DNA of 64,000 nt. It comes from Rhodopseudomonas palustris. Lineage in GTDB: Bacteria; Pseudomonadota; Alphaproteobacteria; Rhizobiales; Xanthobacteraceae. Position numbers and translations under genes: made by a program. Each line of letters begins with the position of its first letter. Within the stretch, counting starts at the first letter, position 1. The notes below the pieces were generated by a model. It did no database searches. It saw only the letters and a list, made by a program, of their open reading frames with translations, and was not told the DNA's origin. The stretch covers positions 124,001-188,000 of the forward strand of contig NZ_CP058907.1 in assembly GCF_013415845.1 (NCBI RefSeq). Reading direction: 5' to 3'. Shown one piece after another: positions 1 through 8,041 of the stretch.

Positions 1-733
1 TGAACGTCACCTTGGCGACCGCCGGATGCTCGACCAGCGCCGCGCCGCAGTCACGGCCGGTACCGCAAATCACGTTGAGCACGCCGTCCGGCAACAGCTT
101 CGCCATCAGCCGCGCCATTTCGATGGTCGCGTATGGCGCCTCTTCGGAGGCTTTCACCACCACGGTGTTGCCCGCCACCAGCGCCGGGGCGATCTTCAGC
201 ATCATCAGCACCAGCGGCACGTTCCACGGCAGGATCGCGGCGACGACGCCGAGCGGCTCGCGGCTTGTGTAGGTGAGGATCTGCGGATCGAACGGCAGCG
301 TCTCGCCCTTCAGCTCCGACGCGAGACCGGCATACATCGTGGTGATGTCGATCGCGGTCGCGACCTCGCCGCGGCATTCGGTACGGATCGCCTTGCCGGT
401 TTCGAGCGCGAGCACGGTGGCGATCACCTCACTCCGTTCAGCGATTGCGCTCGCCGCAGCCGCAATCAGCTTGCCGCGCTGCCGCGCCGGCGTCGCAGCC
501 CATCCTGGAAATGCTGCCGACGCCGCCTCCACCGCGCGAGCGACATCGTCACCGCTTGCGGCCGGCACCTTGCCGATCACTTGCCCGGTTGCAGGATCGA
601 TGACGTCGAGCGTGGCACCGCCGACGGACGGCACCAGCGCGTTGCCGATCAGGTGACGGGCCTGAAGTTGCGAGATCACCTCCGACACGGTGGGGGCGAT
701 GGCGGGATTGATGCGGGTGGCGATGTTGATCAT
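1..733 (-). CDS. Aldehyde dehydrogenase family protein, C-terminal part outside the window
   Basis: The N-terminal 244 residues of an NAD(P)-dependent aldehyde dehydrogenase are visible; the frame runs off the left edge. The start is the ATG at 733 (MINIATRINP). Family features seen are the N-terminal strand segment with VIDPATGQVIGKVP, the PWNVPL cofactor-pocket motif near residue 165, and the following VVVKASEEAP stretch, where the lysine contacts the NAD(P) ribose. The catalytic Cys and Glu lie beyond the window, so activity cannot be judged and the substrate is unknown. It is divergent from the SnoaL/FAD-oxidoreductase pair, 211 bp away. That pairing suggests amine or amino-acid breakdown, which is inference. 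Confidence 0.9.
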   Translation of the reverse strand, partial: MINIATRINPAIAPTVSEVISQLQARHLIGNALVPSVGGATLDVIDPATGQVIGKVPAASGDDVARAVEAASAAFPGWAATPARQRGKLIAAAASAIAERSEVIATVLALETGKAIRTECRGEVATAIDITTMYAGLASELKGETLPFDPQILTYTSREPLGVVAAILPWNVPLVLMMLKIAPALVAGNTVVVKASEEAPYATIEMARLMAKLLPDGVLNVICGTGRDCGAALVEHPAVAKVTF

Positions 734-793
734 CGCATCACCTTGGCGATCCGGCGCGCGCCGCGAAGGTCCAGCGCGCTCCAAGCCATTGGG

Positions 794-818
794 CCAGACG
801 CCAGCGCTTCGCGTCTGG
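794..818. promoter_or_regulatory. Inverted repeat upstream of the aldehyde dehydrogenase gene
   Basis: CCAGACGC (794-801) and GCGTCTGG (811-818) form a perfect 8-bp inverted repeat with a 9-nt loop. It lies 61 bp upstream of the dehydrogenase start, in the divergent intergenic region. A second perfect palindrome, GAGCTGCAGCTC, lies at 853-864. Either could be an operator; no regulator is encoded next to them. Confidence 0.35.
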
Positions 819-944
819 TCCGCCGAGACCGCGCCATCTGGTTCTAAGGCGTGAGCTGCAGCTCGTGACACGCTTTGCACGAAGCTGCCGGCGGGTCCGC
901 ATCAATCACGGAAACGCTCGCGCGCCCACCACGATGGAATCGAC

Positions 945-1352
945 ATGTCCGATCTCGATACTCAGCGATTGCAGACGCTGGATCAGCTCTTCGACGCGTT
1001 CAACCGGCACGACGGCGCCGCGGTGATGGCCGCGATGACCGACGACATCGTGTTCGATGCCGCGGCCGGACCCGAGGCTTGCGGTCGCCGCATCGTCGGC
1101 ACCGCCGATGTCCGCGCTGCATTCGAGATGACCTTCGCGACGTTTCCGGATGTGAGCTGGGAATGCACCCGCCACGCCGTGTTCGGTGATCGCGGCATCT
1201 CCGAGTGGATCTTCCGCGCCACCACCAAGGACGGCGGCAAGATCGAGGCCGAGGGCGTCGATCTGTTCGGCTTCCGCGGCGACAAGATCTTTAGCAAGAG
1301 CGCCTTCCGCAAGGATCGCCCGGTGCTGCCGGCAGCGGGGGCATCGGCATGA
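945..1352 (+). CDS. SnoaL-like / NTF2-fold protein
   Basis: This 135-residue protein has the size and pattern of the SnoaL-like (NTF2-like) superfamily: an N-terminal helix with LDQLFDAFNRHD, then AVMAAMTDDIVFDA, a middle region GRRIVGTADVRAAFEMTF, and a C-terminal sheet ending with FGFRGDKIFSKSAFRKDR. Such small cone-shaped folds act as enzymes (isomerases, cyclases, hydrolases) or ligand binders, so no reaction can be named. The stop overlaps the next start in an ATGA (1349-1352), so it is translationally coupled to the FAD oxidoreductase and probably works on the same substrate or product. Confidence 0.85.
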   Translation: MSDLDTQRLQTLDQLFDAFNRHDGAAVMAAMTDDIVFDAAAGPEACGRRIVGTADVRAAFEMTFATFPDVSWECTRHAVFGDRGISEWIFRATTKDGGKIEAEGVDLFGFRGDKIFSKSAFRKDRPVLPAAGASA

Positions 1353-2743
1353 ACAAGCCCGTGAAGACCCCACCGCTCGCCGCCTACGATCCGCATTACG
1401 ACCCGCTGGTGAGCGAGGGCCCCGGTCGCAACCGCGACTACGCGCCGACATACTGGACCGCAACCTGCGGTCCGCTGCCGGAAGACGACGGCCCGATCAG
1501 CCGTGACACAGATGTCGATGTGGCGATCGTCGGCTCCGGCTTCACCGGCCTCGCATCCGCGGTGTTTTTGGCACGCGAACATGGCATCAAGGCCGCGGTA
1601 CTCGAAGCTAATCGCGTCGCCTGGGGTTGCAGCACGCGCAACGGCGGCCAGGGCCAGAACGCCGCCGGCCGGCTGACGCGCTCGCAATGGATCGCGCGCT
1701 GGGGCCGCGATGTCGCGCTGAAGCTACACGCTGAAATCAGCGACGGCTTCGAGACGTTCGAAGAGCTGATCCGGCAGAGCCCGATCGATAGCGAGCCGCA
1801 GCGCGGCGGTCACCTCTACATTGCGCATCGCCCGCGCAACTTCGAGAAGATCGCCGCCGAGGCCAAAGTGCTGAGCGAGGTTTTCGGCGAGCCCACCAAG
1901 GTGATCTCCGCCGACGAGCTGCGCCGCGACTACGTCAACGAGGCCGAGGCGGTCGGCGCAACGCTGGAGCCGCGCGGCACCGGTGTGCACCCGGCCAAGC
2001 TCGCCTTCGGCTATCAGCAGATGGCCCGCGACCTCGGCGCCACCGTGCATCCAGGCAGTCCGGTGATCGAGATCGAGCACCGCGGCGGCGCGTTCTATCT
2101 GCGCACCCCGGGCGGCACCGTGAAGGCGCGTGCCGTCGGCATCGCCACCGGAGCCTACACGGCATCCGGCCTGACGCCGCTGCTGCGCGGCCGCTGCATG
2201 CCGATCCTGTCGAACTCGATCGTCACCCGGCCGCTGACTCCGGCGGAGCTCGAAGCCACCGGCTTCAAGACCAAGCTGGTGCTGACCGACACCCGCACGC
2301 TGCGTTATTACTACCGGCTGCTGCCGGACAACCGCATCCAGATCGGCAGCCGCTCTTCGATCACCGGGGCCGACGCCGATGCGCCGAAGCATCTGCAGCT
2401 CCTGATCGACGGGCTGCATCGCAAATTCCCGGCGCTGCAAGGCATCGAGATCGATTATTCGTGGTGGGGCTGGGTCGACGTCAGCCACGACATGATGCCG
2501 CGAATCTTTCAGCCCGATCCGGCGCAGAAGCTGGTCTACGCGCTCGGCTATGGCGGCAACGGCGTGTCATATTCGGCCCAGGCCGGGCGCCGCATGGCGC
2601 AGATGATCGCCGGACAGCGCTTCAAGGGCCAGGATCTGCCGATCTTCACCTCGCCGCTGCCGACCCACAGCTTCTCGCCGTTCCGCCGGATCGGCCAGCG
2701 CATGCTGTATCGCTGGTATCACTTCCGCGACGAAGCGGCGTAA
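1349..2743 (+). CDS. FAD-dependent oxidoreductase, DAO / PuuB-like family
   Basis: The 464-residue protein begins with about 50 residues before a dinucleotide-binding motif, VDVAIVGSGFTGLASAVFLA, followed by VLEANRVAWGCSTRNGGQ. The STRNGGQ segment is typical of gamma-glutamylputrescine oxidase and related D-amino-acid-oxidase-fold flavoproteins. Near the C-terminus YALGYGGNGVSYSAQAGRRMA matches the second flavin-contact region of the family. It likely oxidises an amine or amino acid with FAD and makes an aldehyde or imine, which fits the nearby aldehyde dehydrogenase; that link is inference. It overlaps the upstream gene by 4 bp. The substrate is unknown. Confidence 0.88.
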   Translation: MNKPVKTPPLAAYDPHYDPLVSEGPGRNRDYAPTYWTATCGPLPEDDGPISRDTDVDVAIVGSGFTGLASAVFLAREHGIKAAVLEANRVAWGCSTRNGGQGQNAAGRLTRSQWIARWGRDVALKLHAEISDGFETFEELIRQSPIDSEPQRGGHLYIAHRPRNFEKIAAEAKVLSEVFGEPTKVISADELRRDYVNEAEAVGATLEPRGTGVHPAKLAFGYQQMARDLGATVHPGSPVIEIEHRGGAFYLRTPGGTVKARAVGIATGAYTASGLTPLLRGRCMPILSNSIVTRPLTPAELEATGFKTKLVLTDTRTLRYYYRLLPDNRIQIGSRSSITGADADAPKHLQLLIDGLHRKFPALQGIEIDYSWWGWVDVSHDMMPRIFQPDPAQKLVYALGYGGNGVSYSAQAGRRMAQMIAGQRFKGQDLPIFTSPLPTHSFSPFRRIGQRMLYRWYHFRDEAA

Positions 2744-2782
2744 GTCCCGCAAGGACAGTCTGAACCGAGACATGCGACCATG

Positions 2783-2817
2783 AAAAATCCCGGCAGGTCA
2801 AACCTGCCGGGATTTTT
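2783..2817. terminator. Bidirectional Rho-independent terminator
   Basis: A perfect 16-bp inverted repeat with a 3-nt loop: AAAAATCCCGGCAGGT at 2783-2798 and its complement at 2802-2817, with A and T tracts at the two ends. It sits between the converging oxidoreductase gene and the small membrane-protein gene, so it can end transcription from both sides. Confidence 0.9.
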
Positions 2818-2854
2818 GAATTTCGGAAGCTGCACCGATGAGGCCAGACGCCGA

Positions 2855-3163
2855 TCAGGCAGCCTTCTTGAGCGGCCGAACCGTCGCCGTCTTGGCGCGG
2901 CGGACGTCAGTCGCGGGCTGCTTGGCGCGCTTGTCGAACGCATCGCCCGCGGTCAGCACCACAAGCCCAGCAATCCCAGCGAACGCACCGGCCACCGCGA
3001 CGGTGATCACCAGCGGATAGCCGAAGGTGTAGATCAGCGCGGCGCCGACCACGACGGCATTGAACAGGAAGAAGTACGGCGCCTCCGGGCTGCCATGCGC
3101 GGCATCCTTCACCAGCCAGCCGATGACGGGGATTTGGTAGAAGGCTTTCTTCAGGAAACTCAA
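2855..3163 (-). CDS. Small hypothetical membrane protein
   Basis: A 102-residue protein. The proposed start is TTG at 3163, because GAGGAG lies 7 nt upstream and the product begins (M)SFLKKAFYQIPVIGW; a longer reading to 3253 has no comparable ribosome site. It has two hydrophobic stretches, roughly APYFFLFNAVVVGAALIYTF and LVITVAVAGAFAGIAGLVVL, which fit two membrane helices, then a basic tail (DKRAKQPATDVRRAKTATVRPLKK). The AHGSPEAPYF loop lies before the first helix. I do not recognise a family or function. It is monocistronic and ends at the bidirectional terminator. Confidence 0.7.
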   Translation of the reverse strand: MSFLKKAFYQIPVIGWLVKDAAHGSPEAPYFFLFNAVVVGAALIYTFGYPLVITVAVAGAFAGIAGLVVLTAGDAFDKRAKQPATDVRRAKTATVRPLKKAA

Positions 3164-3547
3164 GGCGCTGCTCCTCTGCCTGGACCGCTGCCATCGAAAC
3201 GAGAGCTTTCCGGCTCTCGCGGCGGCCCCGCAGCGAGGGGCGTGGCACTGCAAACTTTAGTCTATCGCAACGCAGAAATTGTCAATCACGAATGCGACGG
3301 ATTTGCATCAGTTCCCCGGCCGGAACCATGAAATCGGCAACTTTTCCGTGAACATACCGTGCCGCAACAGACGGAAGTTCCGCGGTAGGGAACGGGCGTC
3401 GGTGACCAGCTCGCGGTGAAGGTGCGAACAGAGCCCGGGGGCGGTAGGCATCCGAAGCCGGCCAGACTGGATCTGCTGCCCAACTGGCCAATGACAAGGT
3501 TCTGGTCCAAGGCTAGATTGCGCCCGCAACGACGCGCCAGGATATTG
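3164..3547. other. Intergenic region between the small membrane protein and rfbB
   Basis: This 384-bp divergent region should hold the promoters of both neighbours. I see one short inverted repeat, GTTCC-CCGGCC-GGAAC (3311-3326). No recognisable gene, RNA or sigma-54 promoter is visible. Confidence 0.5.
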
Positions 3548-4609
3548 ATGACAAAGCGCTTTCTCGTCACCGGCGGAGCCGGCTTCATCGGTTCTGCGGT
3601 GGTCCGGCGGCTGGTCGGGACCACCCCGTACGAGGTGCTGGTGGTCGACAAGCTGACCTATGCGGGCAATCTCGACTCGCTGGCGCCGGTGTCCGACGAT
3701 CCGCGCTTCCGGTTCGTCCGAGCCGACATCGTCGAACAGAGCACAATGCGCCTGCTGTTCGAGGAGTTTTCGCCCGACGTGGTGATGCATCTTGCCGCGG
3801 AGAGCCATGTCGACCGCTCAATCGACGGCCCCGGCGACTTCATCCAGACCAACATCGTCGGCACCTATTCGCTGCTGCAGGCGGCGCTGGCGCATTGGCG
3901 CTCCCTGCCAGCGGCCCGCAAGTCCGGCTTCCGCCTTCACCACATCTCTACCGACGAGGTGTTCGGTTCGCTTGGTGCCGAAGGGCTGTTCCGGGAAGAC
4001 ACGCCGTACCAGCCGAAATCGCCCTACTCCGCCTCGAAGGCGGGGTCGGACCATCTGGTGCGGGCCTGGCACCACACCTACGGCCTGCCGGTGGTCATCA
4101 CCAACTGCTCCAACAATTACGGCCCCTATCACTTCCCCGAAAAGCTGATCCCACTGACGATCATCAAGGCGCTGCACGGCGAAGCGATCCCGGTGTACGG
4201 CACGGGCGCCAACGTTCGCGACTGGCTGCACGTCGAGGATCACGCCGATGCGCTGCTGCTAGCCGCCGAGCGCGGCGAGATCGGCGAAAGCTATAATATT
4301 GGCGGTCGCAACGAGCGCACCAACCTCGAAGTCGTGCAGGCGATCTGCCGACTGCTCGACGAGCTTGCACCCGATGCGGCGATCGGATCACGGGCAAAGC
4401 TGATCAGCTTCGTCGCCGACCGACCCGGTCACGACGCCCGCTACGCGATCGATGCCAGCAAGGTCGAGCGCGAGCTCGGATGGCGTGCGCGCTACACTTT
4501 CGACGACGGCCTGCGCCAGACCGTGCAGTGGTATCTCGACAATCGGACGTGGTGGGAACGGGTCCGTTCAGGCGTGTACCGCGGCGAGCGTCTCGGCGTG
4601 GCCGTCTAA
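3548..4609 (+). CDS. rfbB: dTDP-glucose 4,6-dehydratase
   Basis: A 353-residue extended short-chain dehydrogenase, full length for RmlB. The ATG at 3548 begins [19 protein letters not shown], whose GGAGFIG is the NAD-binding glycine motif. [12 protein letters not shown], the [10 protein letters not shown] segment and the catalytic YSASKAGSD (Tyr-x3-Lys) are present, followed by [17 protein letters not shown]. It converts dTDP-glucose to dTDP-4-keto-6-deoxyglucose, the second step of dTDP-L-rhamnose synthesis in the cytoplasm. It is the first gene of the rfbB-C-D-A operon, with 25 bp to rfbC. The reading frame extends upstream to 3416, but that part has no RmlB similarity and is not included. 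Confidence 0.97.
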   Translation: MTKRFLVTGGAGFIGSAVVRRLVGTTPYEVLVVDKLTYAGNLDSLAPVSDDPRFRFVRADIVEQSTMRLLFEEFSPDVVMHLAAESHVDRSIDGPGDFIQTNIVGTYSLLQAALAHWRSLPAARKSGFRLHHISTDEVFGSLGAEGLFREDTPYQPKSPYSASKAGSDHLVRAWHHTYGLPVVITNCSNNYGPYHFPEKLIPLTIIKALHGEAIPVYGTGANVRDWLHVEDHADALLLAAERGEIGESYNIGGRNERTNLEVVQAICRLLDELAPDAAIGSRAKLISFVADRPGHDARYAIDASKVERELGWRARYTFDDGLRQTVQWYLDNRTWWERVRSGVYRGERLGVAV

Positions 4610-4634
4610 CGACGAACGGAGCAACAAGAAGGCC

Positions 4635-5192
4635 ATGCTGACAGTGACGTCCACCGCAATCGAAGCGGTGAAGATTATCACGCCCAGAGCGTTCGCGGAT
4701 TCCCGCGGCTCGTTCGTAGAAACCTACAACAGGCAGCGCTTCGTCGATCACGGTGTTGCGCTCGAATTCGTCCAGGACAACCAATCGATTTCGGCGGCAG
4801 TCGGCACCGTTCGCGGGCTGCACTTCCAGAGCGCGCCGTTTGCGCAGGACAAGCTGGTGCGAGTGGCGAAGGGCCGTATCCTCGACGTTGCAGTCGATTT
4901 GCGCCGTTCATCGCCGACCTACGGCCAATGGGTCGCCGAGGAATTGTCCGCCGAGGACGGCAAGCAGTTGCTGATTCCGATCGGTTTCGCCCACGGCTTC
5001 TGCACCCTCGAACCCGACACGGTGGTGGCCTACAAGGTGACCAACTACTATTCGCCGCCGCATGATCTCGGCATCGCCTGGAACGATCCCGATCTTGCGG
5101 TACGCTGGCCTGTCACTGCCGATCAGGCGGTGCTGTCGGACAAGGATCTGAAGCTGCCGCCGTTCGCGTCACTGCCGAATTACTTCGAGTAG
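4635..5192 (+). CDS. rfbC: dTDP-4-dehydrorhamnose 3,5-epimerase
   Basis: A 185-residue cupin epimerase of normal RmlC length. The start is ATG 4635 (MLTVTSTAIE). Typical segments are DSRGSFVETYNRQRF, FVQDNQSIS, the catalytic-histidine region VRGLHFQSAPFAQDKLVRV, GRILDVAVDLR, and PIGFAHGFCTLEPDTVVAYKVTNYYSP. It epimerises C3 and C5 of dTDP-4-keto-6-deoxyglucose. It lies 4 bp upstream of rfbD, so the two are almost certainly translated together. Confidence 0.97.
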   Translation: MLTVTSTAIEAVKIITPRAFADSRGSFVETYNRQRFVDHGVALEFVQDNQSISAAVGTVRGLHFQSAPFAQDKLVRVAKGRILDVAVDLRRSSPTYGQWVAEELSAEDGKQLLIPIGFAHGFCTLEPDTVVAYKVTNYYSPPHDLGIAWNDPDLAVRWPVTADQAVLSDKDLKLPPFASLPNYFE

Positions 5193-5196
5193 CACG

Positions 5197-6090
5197 GTGC
5201 GGATCGTCGTCACCGGTCGTCACGGTCAGGTCGCGCAGGCGCTCCACGAGCGCGCCGCGGGAGCAAATGCCGAGATCATCCTGCTGGCCCGGCCGGAGAT
5301 TGACCTGACGCGCTCGAGCGAGATCGAAACAGCATTGAGCGCAGTCAAGCCGGACGCGGTCGTCAATGCTGCGGCCTACACGGCCGTTGATCAGGCCGAG
5401 AGTGAGCCCGACCTCGCTTATGCGATCAACGCCGAGGGTGCGGGCGCCGTGGCTCGCGCGGCCGCGAAACTCAGTGCCCCAATTGTGCAGCTGTCGACCG
5501 ACTACGTGTTCGACGGCACCGGCGAGCGACCGTATCGCGAAACCGATCTGACCAACCCGCTCAGCGTCTATGGCGCCAGCAAACTGGCCGGCGAGCGCGC
5601 GGTGGCGGAAGCCGCACCCGATCATGCGGTGTTGCGGACCTCCTGGGTGTATAGCCCGTTCGGCAAGAATTTCGTCCGCACCATGCTGGCCCTGGCCCGG
5701 CAGCGCGATGAGGTGCGGGTGGTCTGCGATCAGGTCGGCTCCCCGACCAGCGCGCTCGATATCGCCGATGGTGTGCTGGGCGTCGTCCGGAATCTGCTGG
5801 CGGAGCCAACACGTTCCGATCTGCGCGGCATCTTCCACATGACTGCGGACGGGACCGCCACATGGGCCGCGTTCGCCGAAGCGATTTTCGCCGCATCACG
5901 AGCAGCCGGCGGACCATCCGCGAAAGTGATCCCGATTCCGACCACGGAGTATCCGACCCCCGCCAAGCGGCCGACGAATTCCAGGCTCGACAGCTCGGCG
6001 CTCGCCACCGCTCACGGCATTCGCCTGCCGCACTGGCGGCAATCGCTGCAGCCGTGTATCGAGCGGCTGCTAGCGCAGGACGCGAACTGA
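5197..6090 (+). CDS. rfbD: dTDP-4-dehydrorhamnose reductase
   Basis: A 297-residue RmlD-type reductase starting with GTG at 5197. It begins [16 protein letters not shown] (the glycine motif of RmlD, with GRHGQ), continues with [26 protein letters not shown] and [19 protein letters not shown], and has the catalytic [10 protein letters not shown] (Tyr-x3-Lys). It reduces dTDP-4-keto-rhamnose to dTDP-L-rhamnose with NAD(P)H. It is third in the operon, with 1 bp between its stop and the rfbA start. Confidence 0.97.
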   Translation: MRIVVTGRHGQVAQALHERAAGANAEIILLARPEIDLTRSSEIETALSAVKPDAVVNAAAYTAVDQAESEPDLAYAINAEGAGAVARAAAKLSAPIVQLSTDYVFDGTGERPYRETDLTNPLSVYGASKLAGERAVAEAAPDHAVLRTSWVYSPFGKNFVRTMLALARQRDEVRVVCDQVGSPTSALDIADGVLGVVRNLLAEPTRSDLRGIFHMTADGTATWAAFAEAIFAASRAAGGPSAKVIPIPTTEYPTPAKRPTNSRLDSSALATAHGIRLPHWRQSLQPCIERLLAQDAN

Positions 6091-6091
6091 C

Positions 6092-6967
6092 ATGATCACC
6101 AAAGGTATCATTTTGGCCGGTGGCAGCGGCACGAGACTGCATCCGATGACGGCCGCGGTGTCGAAGCAGTTGATGCCGATCTACGATAAGCCGCTGATCT
6201 ATTATCCGCTGGCCACGCTAATGATGGCCGGCATCCGCGATATCCTGGTGATCTCGACGCCCGCCGATCTGCCTCGATTCCAGCAACTGCTCGGCGACGG
6301 CGCCTCGTGGGGCATGTCGTTCAGCTATGCCGAACAGCCGAAGCCCGAAGGGCTGGCGCAGGCCTTCGTCATCGGCGCCGATTTCGTGGCCGGCCAGCCG
6401 TCCGCCTTAGTGCTCGGCGACAATTTGTTCTACGGCCACGACCTGATCCCTCTGCTGCAGAATGCCGCGCAGCATCCGGAGGGCGCCACGGTGTTCGCCT
6501 ATCAGGTCAGCGATCCGGAGCGTTATGGCGTCGTCGAATTCGATTCCGATCAGGTCGCGTGCTCGATCGAGGAGAAGCCGGCACGGCCGCGCTCGAATTG
6601 GGCGGTCACGGGGCTTTATTTCTACGACCAGGACGTCGTCGAGATCGCGGCGAACCTGAAGCCCTCCGCACGCGGCGAGCTCGAGATCACCGACGTCAAT
6701 CGTACCTACTTGGAACGCGGCAAGCTGCGGGTCGAAAAGATGGGCCGGGGGTTCGCCTGGCTGGACACCGGAACGCCCGATAGCCTTATAGAAGCCGGCG
6801 AGTTCGTACGCGTGCTCGAGAAGCGCCAGGGCTTCAAGATCTGCTGCCCCGAGGAGATCGCCTTCCGGTTCGGTTGGATCGATGCGCGACAGCTCGAACG
6901 TCTGGCGCAGCCGCTCGCCAAGAGCAATTACGGCGGCTACCTGCTCAAGCTGGCGGCGAACCCGTGA
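6092..6967 (+). CDS. rfbA: Glucose-1-phosphate thymidylyltransferase
   Basis: A 291-residue nucleotidyltransferase. It starts [20 protein letters not shown], the nucleotide-binding G-x-GTR-L motif, then [21 protein letters not shown], the [10 protein letters not shown] metal-binding Asp, and [14 protein letters not shown]. It makes dTDP-glucose from glucose-1-phosphate and dTTP, the first committed step of the rhamnose pathway, and in this family dTDP-rhamnose feeds back on it. With rfbB, rfbC and rfbD it completes the pathway; the order B-C-D-A is common in proteobacteria. Confidence 0.97.
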   Translation: MITKGIILAGGSGTRLHPMTAAVSKQLMPIYDKPLIYYPLATLMMAGIRDILVISTPADLPRFQQLLGDGASWGMSFSYAEQPKPEGLAQAFVIGADFVAGQPSALVLGDNLFYGHDLIPLLQNAAQHPEGATVFAYQVSDPERYGVVEFDSDQVACSIEEKPARPRSNWAVTGLYFYDQDVVEIAANLKPSARGELEITDVNRTYLERGKLRVEKMGRGFAWLDTGTPDSLIEAGEFVRVLEKRQGFKICCPEEIAFRFGWIDARQLERLAQPLAKSNYGGYLLKLAANP

Positions 6968-7058
6968 GCGGCGCAAGCCGCGTATCCGGACTTGCCCCGG
7001 CGAGCGAAGCTGCTGAGGACAGCGGGCGCGCCGCCCCCGACAAAACAGAGACTTAGCC

Positions 7059-7949
7059 GTGCCGAAGAAGCTCTCCGACTACACCCTCGCCGACTGGAAG
7101 CGGCTGCGCCCGCTGTCGCAGGGCCTGAAGACCGCGCGGTATAATCGGATTGACCGGCGCTATCGCCGGCAACCCGCCAAGGTGGGAGATCCCGCCGCGG
7201 TAGCCAAAATGATCACCGGCCGGCGCGCGCTGTTCACGGTGGCGTATCAGGACCCGCAGGCGATCGACCTGCAGATACCGCTGATCCGGCTGTTCGTGCC
7301 GGGTGCGCTGTACATCGTGGTCGACAATTCGCCCGATGACGACCGCGCCGCCGAGATCGAACGGATCTCTGCAGCGCACGGCGTGCCGTATCTGCGCGCC
7401 CCCGAAAATCCATGGCAGAAGAGCAGCCGCTCGCACGGCATCGTGCTGAACTGGATCTGGCACAACATCATCCGGCCGGGCGCGCCGGAGATGTTCGGCC
7501 TGCTCGACCACGACCTGTTTCCGACCGCCCCGGACGATCCGTTCGCGCCGCTCGCCACCCAGGACGTCTATGGTTACGTGCGCACTACCGAGCCACCGAG
7601 CGAGCGATGGTTTCTGTGGGCCGGCTTCACCATGATGCGGTTCTCCGCGGTGCGTGACCTGCCGCTCGACTTCGGCCAGGACTGGTTCCTTGGCCTGGAT
7701 ACCGGCGGCGGCAACTGGGGTCCCTTGTACAGCAAGCTCGACCTCGCCAAGCTACAGCAGTCTCCGTCACGCTTTGTGCCGTACCGGGAAGGTCTCGCCA
7801 CCTATGACGGGCCGTTTCAATGGTGCGGCACCTGGCTGCACGAAGTCGGCCAGATGGGCGAGCCCGAGATCATGCGCGACAAGCGCCGGGTGGTAGTTGA
7901 GCTGCTGGCGCCGCATTTGGAGGCTGCGCGAAATCTGCCGCCTCGCTGA
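7059..7949 (+). CDS. Putative glycosyltransferase-like protein, unknown family
   Basis: A 296-residue protein directly after rfbA (91-bp gap, same strand). The N-terminal half has a Rossmann-like pattern, RALFTVAYQDPQAIDLQIPL then ALYIVVDNSPDDDRA. A DxD-like acidic motif, LLDHDLFPTAPDDPF, follows near residue 150, as expected for a metal-dependent GT-A transferase. The C-terminal half is rich in Trp and Gly (WFLWAGFTMMRF, GQDWFLGLDTGGGNWGP). I do not recognise a named family. The position suggests a role in a rhamnose-containing surface polysaccharide. No signal peptide or membrane helix is visible. Confidence 0.7.
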   Translation: MPKKLSDYTLADWKRLRPLSQGLKTARYNRIDRRYRRQPAKVGDPAAVAKMITGRRALFTVAYQDPQAIDLQIPLIRLFVPGALYIVVDNSPDDDRAAEIERISAAHGVPYLRAPENPWQKSSRSHGIVLNWIWHNIIRPGAPEMFGLLDHDLFPTAPDDPFAPLATQDVYGYVRTTEPPSERWFLWAGFTMMRFSAVRDLPLDFGQDWFLGLDTGGGNWGPLYSKLDLAKLQQSPSRFVPYREGLATYDGPFQWCGTWLHEVGQMGEPEIMRDKRRVVVELLAPHLEAARNLPPR

Positions 7950-8041
7950 TCCGAGTCAAAGCATCCGCCAGGGTACCGTCACAAGCTGTACCGTCAGGCG
8001 GACGCTCGAGCGGGTGACGGAAACACTGAGTGAGGACGTGG

